58,548 bases of DNA from CAWUKT01 sp963923035 (GTDB taxonomy: Bacteria; Bacteroidota; Bacteroidia; J057; JADKCL01), in NCBI GenBank assembly GCA_963923035.1, contig CAWUKT010000044.1:1-58548 (forward strand), given 5' to 3'. Shown here piece by piece: positions 53,234-58,548 of the stretch. Every line of letters begins with the position of its first letter. The first letter of the stretch is position 1. The position numbers were made by a program, and so were the translations under genes. The notes beneath the pieces were generated by a model that was not told the DNA's origin, made no database searches, and saw only the letters and a list, made by a program, of their open reading frames with translations.

Positions 53234-53615
53234 AGGCAATTCTAAATTTGTTTTGACCTTGCTCTAACCAACATGGTCAGAACAGAAACCTTTGTTGATC
53301 GGCTTCTCTGCAAAGTTGGGAAATGATTTTCCGTTCGACGGTCATACATGCGAGACTGAATCTTGCATGGCTGGACAATCCCCAGAAAACACCCCTGAAA
53401 ATTTCAAAACGAACTGAATACTGGATAGATGTCCAGAGGATTGGGCGGTTTGGTCGGAATTAAGACCGTGCCAGAAATCGGCCACAGATTTTTTCAATTG
53501 GTTAGAACTTGGACGGAGAAGTTTTCAAACGGGGAAAAATCGCGCTTTAAGCCTTATTTGGGGCTGTTTTGAAGAGTCGGGATGTTTTAGTCAAAAATAT
53601 CTGCTTTCCGGGGAC
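53234..53615. other. Non-coding right end of the island
   Basis: 382 bp without a supported ORF, moderately AT-rich, with the candidate right attachment repeat at 53587-53598. It likely contains the promoter of the excisionase-like gene. No tRNA or clear hairpin is seen. Confidence 0.45.
53587..53598. repeat. Candidate right attachment site (12-bp direct repeat)
   Basis: TTAGTCAAAAAT is identical to 36701-36712. It lies 17 bp beyond the stop of the thioesterase gene. Confidence 0.5.
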
Positions 53616-54176
53616 TTATCCGAAGAGGCCTTCCCGCATCTGACAACGCTGGCCTTCGAGGAGGTGGAGTTGGCTTTCGACGGCCAGTTTGGTCCGTTCG
53701 TTGTCGAGTTCGACCTGGTACTTTTCGCGGAGTTTCCGCCGGTGGATCGCTTCTACATAGCGGCGGACATCGGTCTTGGTTTCGAGGAACAAGGCCGGAA
53801 CCTGGGTGGGCTTGCCGTCGGCGTCTTTGGCGACCATGGTGAAAAAGGAGGTATTGGTATGCCGGACGATGCCCTGGCTGACATTTTCGGCTTCGACGCG
53901 GATGCCAATGACCATGGAGGAGTTGCCGACGTAGTTGACGGAGGCTTTGAGGGAGAGCAATTCGCCGACTTCGATGGGTTCGAGAAAGTCGACCCGGTCC
54001 ACGGACACGGTGACGGTATAGCCCCCGGAATGCTTGGCGGCGCAGGCATAGGCGATCTTGTCCATGAGGCTGAGGACGATCCCGCCGTGGATTTTTCCGC
54101 CAAAGTTGGCGTAGGAGGGGATCATCAGCTCGGTGATGGTGGTCTGCGACTCGGCGACGGATTTGTAGGTGGTCAT
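53616..54176 (-). CDS. Acyl-CoA thioesterase (hotdog fold)
   Basis: The ATG at 54176 gives 186 aa (MTTYKSVAESQTTITELMIP). The hotdog core has NFGGKIHGGIVLSLMDKIAY (about 21-40), the active-site helix of YciA/BFIT-type acyl-CoA hydrolases with an Asp in LMDK, followed by VDRVDFLEPIEVGE. Longer upstream starts lie in repeat-rich spacer and are rejected. It should hydrolyse acyl-CoA thioesters in the cytoplasm. It is the first gene right of the putative island and in the same direction as the glycan operon on the other side. Confidence 0.85.
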   Translation of the reverse strand: MTTYKSVAESQTTITELMIPSYANFGGKIHGGIVLSLMDKIAYACAAKHSGGYTVTVSVDRVDFLEPIEVGELLSLKASVNYVGNSSMVIGIRVEAENVSQGIVRHTNTSFFTMVAKDADGKPTQVPALFLETKTDVRRYVEAIHRRKLREKYQVELDNERTKLAVESQLHLLEGQRCQMREGLFG

Positions 54177-54206
54177 GGGAGGTAAAGGTGGAAATTTATG
54201 AAGTGT

Positions 54207-54221
54207 GAAAATATGCAAATG
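54207..54221. repeat. 15-mer shared with 58101-58115
   Basis: GAAAATATGCAAATG occurs exactly twice in the window, both times in a spacer upstream of a minus-strand gene that also holds the 70-bp repeat. On the minus strand it lies 31 bases before the thioesterase start. Confidence 0.5.
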
Positions 54222-54377
54222 AAGGGGGAAATGGGAGAGGGGGAATGGCTGTTTCAACCGGAGTGAAGAATATTTGGCTTTGGAGGAAAATGGGGAAATG
54301 AATGGGCTGGATTTTGGGAAGTCTCCAAATATACCTAGGAGGTTCCGGCCTTTTGGTAAGCTCACTTACCTCGAACG

Positions 54378-54503
54378 GAAGCTGGCTTCGGTTTGAGGCA
54401 AGCTGGCTTGGGTTCAAGTGAAGCTGGCTTCCCCTCGACCGAAGCTGGCTGGGGTGAATGGGAAGTGGACTTCCCCATGGGGAGAGCTGGCTGGGGGCAG
54501 AGG
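54378..54503. repeat. Six tandem units of exactly 21 bp
   Basis: Units start at 54378, 54399, 54420, 54441, 54462 and 54483. Most begin GAAGCTGGCTT or close to it (unit 2 CAAGCTGGCTT, unit 5 GAAGTGGACTT, unit 6 AGAGCTGGCTG); the second half of each unit is variable. There are no unique spacers, so it is not a CRISPR. Read on the minus strand it encodes a 7-residue period with SQL. Confidence 0.75.
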
Positions 54504-54528
54504 TCAGTGCCCCTGGTCCCAGGGGAAG

Positions 54529-54598
54529 TGCGGTAGGTGTCGAAGGCGTCTGTTGGAGCTCTCGTGTGAGCGGAGCGACTGCCGGAGGGACCGCCCGG
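54529..54598. repeat. Dispersed ~70-bp GC-rich repeat, copy A
   Basis: It starts TGCGGTAGGTGTCG and ends GACTGCCGGAGGGACCGCCC plus GG, and is nearly identical to 58176-58246 (one-base indel, a few substitutions, last 27 bases identical). It lies 30 bp downstream of the LytTR regulator stop. GCGG and CCGC at the ends of the conserved half could pair. Confidence 0.75.
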
Positions 54599-54628
54599 CT
54601 GCGTGAGCGCCGGGACCGCCCCAATTCT

Positions 54629-55330
54629 TCACAGCAGTTCGATGGTGGCGAAAAAGGTGTCTTTGTAGCTTTTGCCGATGGGGATTTCGTGGGGGCCGAT
54701 GGAAATCCGGTTGCCGAAGACGGCGTCTACCTTGTCGAGGGCGATGATGTAGGAGCGGTGGACGCGCATGAATTGGGTGGGGGCGAGGAGGCTTTCGAAG
54801 TGTTTCAGGGGGCGTTTGACGATGACTTTTTGGGTGGTGGTGTGGACGTGGGCGTACTCGCGGAAGCTCTCGATGTGGGTGATCTCAGCGTAGCGGACCT
54901 TGATCATGGTGTGGTCCTGCCGGATGAAAAAGTGGTCGCGGGCCTCTTCGGTGGGCATGGGGCGGGGTTGGGAACGGAGGCGGAGTTGTTGCTCGGCTTT
55001 TTGGATGGCCTTGACGAAGCGCTCGAAGGAGACAGGCTTGAGGAGGAAATCGACGACTTCCCACTCGAAGCTGGTGAGGGCGTGTTCCTGGTGGGCGGAG
55101 ACGATGATGACGAGGGGGGGCTGGGGAAGGACGTTGATGAGTTCGAAGCCGTTGAGGTTGGGCATGTTGATGTCGAGGAGGAGGAGGTCGGGCTGCTGGG
55201 TTTTGAGGACTTCCAATGCTTTGAGGCTGCCTTGGCACTGGGCGATGACCTCGAGGCCGGGGACTTTCCCGGCGTAGCTGCTGAGGAGCTGGAGGGCGAG
55301 CTTTTCGTCGTCAATGAGGATGCACTTCAT
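54629..55330 (-). CDS. LytTR-type response regulator
   Basis: The 233-aa protein has a receiver domain (1-120) with D7/D8 in ILIDDEK, phospho-acceptor D53 in LLLLDINMP and the Lys in DFLLKPVSFERF. A LytTR DNA-binding domain (about 135-233) shows FIRQDHTMIKVRYAEITHIE, then FMRVHRSYIIALDKVD. It should bind target promoters when phosphorylated by the kinase encoded immediately upstream, whose gene it overlaps by 20 bp. Confidence 0.95.
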   Translation of the reverse strand: MKCILIDDEKLALQLLSSYAGKVPGLEVIAQCQGSLKALEVLKTQQPDLLLLDINMPNLNGFELINVLPQPPLVIIVSAHQEHALTSFEWEVVDFLLKPVSFERFVKAIQKAEQQLRLRSQPRPMPTEEARDHFFIRQDHTMIKVRYAEITHIESFREYAHVHTTTQKVIVKRPLKHFESLLAPTQFMRVHRSYIIALDKVDAVFGNRISIGPHEIPIGKSYKDTFFATIELL

Positions 55331-56375
55331 GGGGAATGGGGTTGGTTGCGGGTATGAGGTGGAGGTCGATGCGGAAATGGTCGGGGGCCTCCTGGATGAG
55401 GAAGGTATGGTGCTGGGGGTAGAGGAGTTGGAGGCGTTGGCGGGTATTCTCGAGGCCGATGCCGCCGCTGGATGACCTGGAAGCGGGGGAAGCGAGGGTA
55501 TTTTCGATGGAGAATTGGAGCTGGCCGTTCGTGAAGCTGAGTCCGGCCCTGATCCAGCCGTCGCCGGTTTCGGAGTCCCAATCGCTGTATTTGAAGGCGT
55601 TCTCGAACAGGGGAATGAGGAGGAGGGGCGGAACGGTGAGTTTCGGGGGCAAGGGGCCTACCTGGAAATGGACGGTAGGATGGTCGCCTTGTTTGCCGAT
55701 CTGCATGGCGATATAACGTTGGATGAAAGCGATCTCTTTTTCGAGGAGGATGAGTTTGACCTGGGTCTCGTAGAGCATGTAGCGCATCATCTCAGAGAGG
55801 TTGAGGACGGTGGGGGCGGCTTGGTCGGAGTGGAGGTGGATGAGGGTATAAATATTGTTGAGGACGTTGAAGAGAAAATGGGGATTGATTTGGGTGCGGA
55901 GGAATTGGAGTTCGGATTGGAGCTGTTGGTTCTCGAGCTGGGCTTGCAGGCGTTCCTTTTGGAGGAGGTAGTCGAACAAAAGGATGGGCAGGCTGAGGAT
56001 CATGACAAACAGCGTGGAGAAAATGGAGAAGCCAGCGGGGCGCTGGCGGTGGAATTCGCCAAAGAAGTCGGGGTCGAAGTAGAGGAAGATTTCGGCGATG
56101 CCATCCTTGAGGAAGCTGAAGACGATGGCCATGGCGAGGACTCCGACGGCGTAGGTCCCCCAGCGCCGGCGGCGGAGGAAATTGGGGATGAAGAAGTAGA
56201 GGTGGAGGTTGACGGCGGCAATCTGGATGCATTCGAAGATGATGAGGGCCGTCCAGCCGGTCTGGTTGCCAGGGGAGAGGATGGTATGGAACAGGTAAAT
56301 GGTCCCGGCGAGGTGGAGCACCCAGAAAAGGGCCTGGAAGGAGAGGCTCGCCGTCGGCGGGCGGTGAAATTTCAT
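55311..56375 (-). CDS. LytS-type sensor histidine kinase
   Basis: This 354-aa membrane protein has four hydrophobic segments in the first ~140 residues, then a coiled-coil linker and a His_kinase (PF06580) domain. The phospho-accepting His lies in LRTQINPHFLFNVLNNIYTL. The ATP-binding part has LIPLFENAFKYS (N-box) and GGIGLENTRQRL (G-box). It forms a two-component pair with the overlapping LytTR regulator gene. The signal sensed by the membrane part is unknown. Confidence 0.95.
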   Translation of the reverse strand: MKFHRPPTASLSFQALFWVLHLAGTIYLFHTILSPGNQTGWTALIIFECIQIAAVNLHLYFFIPNFLRRRRWGTYAVGVLAMAIVFSFLKDGIAEIFLYFDPDFFGEFHRQRPAGFSIFSTLFVMILSLPILLFDYLLQKERLQAQLENQQLQSELQFLRTQINPHFLFNVLNNIYTLIHLHSDQAAPTVLNLSEMMRYMLYETQVKLILLEKEIAFIQRYIAMQIGKQGDHPTVHFQVGPLPPKLTVPPLLLIPLFENAFKYSDWDSETGDGWIRAGLSFTNGQLQFSIENTLASPASRSSSGGIGLENTRQRLQLLYPQHHTFLIQEAPDHFRIDLHLIPATNPIPHEVHPH

Positions 56376-56633
56376 GACTGAATATACGAAAGCGTCAGGG
56401 AATGAGGGGGGTTGGGGCTACGAATGGAAGGAGAGCGTCTACAAAGGGAGAGAGGAAGGGAAATGGAGCGTTCGTTTACGCCGGGAAGTTGTTCGTCGAC
56501 GGGAAGCGGCCCTTGGTAGCGATTCGTTGGTGAAGGTGGGGAAAGGAGGGACCTTGAGATCGTCAAGCAATTACTGCTTCCGTTCTTTTCCCAAGTCTTT
56601 CATCTATTTTTTCAACTAACAACCCACTTTATC

Positions 56634-56924
56634 ATGTCCAAGCAAATGAATGGCTACTGCGGCTACATCAAGAACAGCTCCATCGTGAGCAATGGCAACT
56701 TCACACTCCGTTTCGATAGCGGCAACACCAGCTACAATGTGGAGTACAGTGACGGTGTTACGAATCCGGTGGTGGTCGTTTCGCTGACGAGCCCGGACCC
56801 GACGCTGACGTACGTGCTCAATGCCTATACGGGGGGCTTCACCCTGTATGTGTACCGGAATTCGAATGGGACGCCCACGCCTACCACGTCCGACTTCAAC
56901 TTTATTGTGGCCGAGATTGTGTGA
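56634..56924 (+). CDS. Small beta-sandwich protein resembling tail-fibre/C1q-like modules
   Basis: The 96-aa protein (MSKQMNGYCGYIKNSSIVSN) has no signal peptide. Its pattern, NGNFTLRFDSGNTSYNVEYS, then NPVVVVSLTSP, GGFTLYVYRNSNG and a closing SDFNFIVAEIV, resembles the single beta-sandwich module found at the ends of phage tail fibres and in some short Bacteroidota proteins. It is convergent with the hydrolase gene, with a strong hairpin between. Function unknown; binding of a ligand or surface is possible. Confidence 0.55.
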   Translation: MSKQMNGYCGYIKNSSIVSNGNFTLRFDSGNTSYNVEYSDGVTNPVVVVSLTSPDPTLTYVLNAYTGGFTLYVYRNSNGTPTPTTSDFNFIVAEIV

Positions 56925-56948
56925 TGTGACCCAATGTCACCATGGTAT

Positions 56949-56976
56949 TCCCCTGCCATCTGCGGATGGTGGGGGA
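56949..56976. terminator. Hairpin between convergent genes
   Basis: TCCCC-T-GCCATC (56949-56960) pairs with GATGGT-G-GGGGA (56965-56976) around the loop TGCG, 24 bp after one stop and 18 bp from the other. Confidence 0.65.
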
Positions 56977-56994
56977 TCCTGTATTTGAGTAGGA

Positions 56995-57924
56995 TCAGTA
57001 GCTGGAGCCGCCTTCGTTGCTGGATCCGCTGCTGGAGTCCCGATCGTTGAAGGAGCCGGAGGAGCTGTTGTCGCCGGCGGAATCGGAGGAGCTGGCAGAA
57101 GAATTGGCGGAGGAGCCGGCCTGGCTGTTCGGAGAGCCAAATTCGAGTTCGTCGGTATCGACGTCCATGCCCATCGCGGCCATCATATGGCCGGCGTTGT
57201 AACCCCGGGCGGCCTGGTGAATATTGCCGTGGGTAATGCCTTCCACGGCGCTCATGTCGTGGTTGTTGATGGTGGTGGCCCCGGCATCGGCGGCGGTATT
57301 GGAATCGCCCCGGGAACCGATCCGGCTGTGGTTGGTCTGGTACTGGTTGATGTTGCGGCGTACGTTGTCGGGGATTTCCCGGTCGACGACGGCGGGACCA
57401 GCCCAACCAAAGGCGGCGTCCACGGTGATCAGCAACTCGACCGGGATGTCGAGGGCATCCAGAGCGGTGGCGAGTTCCACGGCACAATCTCCCCCCCGGC
57501 TATAGCCGTAGATGATGACCTTGTCCATGCCCGCGGTATAGCGGTTTTGAACAAATTGGGTGCCGGTGGCGACTGCGGTGGCAGAATTGAATCCCGGTGA
57601 AATGACAGTGGCCCGGGTCTGGATGCCGGCCTCATCGGCCGCAGCGACGGCGTCGTTGACGGCGGAGGTGGAGACGTTTTGGGCTTCACGCCAGCCTTCC
57701 ATTTCGGTGCCCTCACCGGTGACGCCACCGGTATAACCCACGACGATGACTTCGGGCGTGGTGTCTTTGGAGGGATCCCGTTGGATGGGTTGGCTGGAGA
57801 AATTGGGGCCAGCTTGCAGCTGGAAGGTCGGGGCGGGAAGGGTGATGCCGCCTTCGGTTCCCCCCAATTGGGGATCGGATTGGTGTTGTTGGACATCCGG
57901 TCCAACTTTTTCTATGCTTCCCAT
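56995..57924 (-). CDS. Alpha/beta-hydrolase-like protein with Ser-rich tail
   Basis: The ATG at 57924 gives 309 aa (MGSIEKVGPDVQQHQSDPQL). The nucleophile elbow VIIYGYSRGGD carries a GxSxG Ser (S142), as in lipases and esterases. An acidic residue in LITVDAAFG and His in NNHDMSAVEGITHGNIH may complete the triad. The N-terminal ~50 residues look disordered and the last ~40 are Ser/Gly-rich (SSSDSAGDNSSSG). No signal peptide is seen. It could be an intracellular esterase or a secreted effector delivered by a non-Sec route. Confidence 0.6.
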   Translation of the reverse strand: MGSIEKVGPDVQQHQSDPQLGGTEGGITLPAPTFQLQAGPNFSSQPIQRDPSKDTTPEVIVVGYTGGVTGEGTEMEGWREAQNVSTSAVNDAVAAADEAGIQTRATVISPGFNSATAVATGTQFVQNRYTAGMDKVIIYGYSRGGDCAVELATALDALDIPVELLITVDAAFGWAGPAVVDREIPDNVRRNINQYQTNHSRIGSRGDSNTAADAGATTINNHDMSAVEGITHGNIHQAARGYNAGHMMAAMGMDVDTDELEFGSPNSQAGSSANSSASSSDSAGDNSSSGSFNDRDSSSGSSNEGGSSY

Positions 57925-58100
57925 GGCTTTGGCATTTGCTAACAGGGTGAAAAAATGCGGTTTAAAAAGACAATGTTTGCTCTGGGTGCAATATACATAT
58001 TTTTGGGCTGATGGTGCGGATGGGGCATGTGGAAAATGATGAATGTGGAAGGGGGGCGGTTTTGGGGATTGGTGGGGATGGGGGATGAGAGGGGAAGGTG

Positions 58101-58115
58101 GAAAATATGCAAATG
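58101..58115. repeat. 15-mer shared with 54207-54221
   Basis: GAAAATATGCAAATG, identical to the copy upstream of the thioesterase gene. Confidence 0.5.
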
Positions 58116-58175
58116 GGAAAATGCGGTCCATGGGGAAATGGAAGCCTTCTTCCAGCTAAGATTGGCTATGGTATC

Positions 58176-58246
58176 TGCGGTAGGTGTCGGAGGCATTTTG
58201 TTGGAGCTCCCGCGTAGGCGGAGCGACTGCCGGAGGGACCGCCCGG
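58176..58246. repeat. Dispersed ~70-bp GC-rich repeat, copy B
   Basis: Nearly identical to 54529-54598. It lies 29 bp downstream of the stop of the YciI-like gene, the same position relative to a minus-strand gene end as copy A. Confidence 0.75.
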
Positions 58247-58275
58247 AACATGTGTGACGGGACCGCCCTGTTGAT

Positions 58276-58548
58276 TTACTTGATGACGGTGCCTTTGGCG
58301 GTCCACCAGGGGTGGTAATCGGCGCGGAGACGGCCAGCCTGGATCATAGGATCGGTGTCGACGAGGGCGCGGGCTTCTTCGACGGTGCCGACGTCCATGA
58401 TGAAGATGCCTCGGTACTCGGTGTCGTCGCCAAAGGGGCCGGCCACGAGGATTTTGCCTTCGTCGGCGAGGCGGTTGATGTTGTTGAGGTGGGCTTCCTG
58501 GAGTTCGTTGAGTTCGGCCTCGGTGAAGGTCTCGGCCTGGTCGCCCCG
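58276..58548 (-). CDS. YciI-like protein (5' end outside the window)
   Basis: Reading the minus strand from the window edge gives 90 residues to the TAA at 58276, with FTEAELNELQEAHLNNINRL, then EGKILVAGPFGD, YRGIFIMDVGTVEEA, LVDTDPMIQAGRL and a terminal YHPWW. These are the typical YciI motifs, including the Asp-Pro segment and the conserved His. YciI proteins are small ferredoxin-fold proteins with no firm general function. The start codon lies beyond 58548. Confidence 0.8.
   Translation of the reverse strand, partial: RGDQAETFTEAELNELQEAHLNNINRLADEGKILVAGPFGDDTEYRGIFIMDVGTVEEARALVDTDPMIQAGRLRADYHPWWTAKGTVIK

Larger units (their letters stand above)
36701..53598. mobile_element. Putative integrated genomic island (~16.9 kb)
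   Basis: The segment is bracketed by the 12-bp repeat TTAGTCAAAAAT. It begins with a tyrosine recombinase gene, ends with a MerR/excisionase-like HTH gene, and contains a transposase remnant, XRE regulators, a methyltransferase-led defence-like cassette and several genes of foreign character. Base composition is mosaic: the cassette (38.9-46.4 kb) is clearly AT-rich, whereas the transglutaminase-like gene is GC-rich like the host. Removing the element would leave the thioesterase stop about 50 bp upstream of the aminotransferase start, both on the minus strand, which looks like a natural junction. No tRNA is involved. No conjugation or capsid genes were recognised, so it may be mobilised in trans or be decayed. 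Confidence 0.6.
54177..54628. other. Repeat-rich spacer before the thioesterase gene
   Basis: 452 bp without a gene. It holds GAAAATATGCAAATG (54207-54221, repeated at 58101-58115), a six-unit 21-bp array (54378-54503) and a copy of the 70-bp GC-rich repeat (54529-54598). The ORF crossing it shows only 7-residue periodicity from the array. Confidence 0.6.
57925..58275. other. Repeat-bearing spacer upstream of the hydrolase gene
   Basis: 351 bp without a gene. It carries GAAAATATGCAAATG at 58101-58115, a small inverted repeat TGGAAG/CTTCCA at about 58139-58154 and copy B of the 70-bp repeat at 58176-58246. Its order of elements parallels the spacer at 54177-54628. Confidence 0.55.

Noticed and set aside
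54378..54503. CRISPR array
   Set aside because: Units are contiguous 21-bp repeats without unique spacers and no cas genes are present.

Overview
The window looks like a chromosome segment of a GC-rich Bacteroidota, most likely a Saprospiria/Lewinella-type marine or sludge bacterium. The reasons are type IX secretion (T9SS) C-terminal sorting domains on three proteins, a CHU_C-type gliding-motility C-terminus on a 1922-residue surface protein, a bamD-rpoZ-coaBC-DUF4835 core cluster, DUF6686, a LytS/LytTR two-component pair, and TAnnTTTG-like promoter elements. No tRNA, rRNA or CRISPR array was found.

Layout. 1-437: a spacer with degenerate 21-bp repeats and a perfect hairpin. 438-4426: a secreted beta-propeller protein and a lipoprotein with one haem-c motif. 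4528-13080 (minus): an eight-gene haem acquisition operon read from 13080 down to 4528. It encodes a T9SS-secreted HmuY, HmuT, HmuU, HmuV, DUF6686, HmuS, a TonB receptor and a second, lipoprotein HmuY. A Fur-box-like palindrome lies just upstream. 13395-18525: small or poorly known genes. 18556-22811 (minus): a HupE/UreJ-like protein, then a flippase, a GT4 glycosyltransferase and a GT-C membrane protein. 23070-26556: bamD-rpoZ-coaBC-DUF4835. 26629-32397: the giant repeat protein. 32767-36677 (minus): aminotransferase, sugar-nucleotide dehydratase and ABC exporter, probably for a glycan amino sugar.

36.7-53.6 kb is best read as an integrated mobile element. It has a tyrosine integrase at its left end and a MerR/excisionase-like HTH at its right end. 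The 12-bp direct repeat TTAGTCAAAAAT occurs at 36701 and 53587. Closing the gap would place the thioesterase gene directly upstream of the glycan operon on the same strand. Inside lies a visibly AT-rich, tightly coupled four-gene cassette (46367 down to 38875). It encodes a C5 cytosine methyltransferase, a 995-aa protein with an N-terminal MORC/Hsp90-like GHKL ATPase and a C-terminal histidine-kinase module, a divergent receiver-domain protein with all key receiver residues, and an OLD-like ATPase with TOPRIM motifs. I infer a phosphorelay-controlled restriction/anti-phage system; it does not match a named system I can recall and is the most interesting content here. The rest of the element holds a transglutaminase-fold protein, XRE-type regulators, a TPR-like protein and decayed duplications.

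53616-58548: thioesterase, LytTR regulator and its kinase, a tail-fibre-like small protein, an alpha/beta hydrolase and a partial YciI gene. This part holds two copies of a ~70-bp GC-rich dispersed repeat and a clean 6 x 21-bp tandem array.
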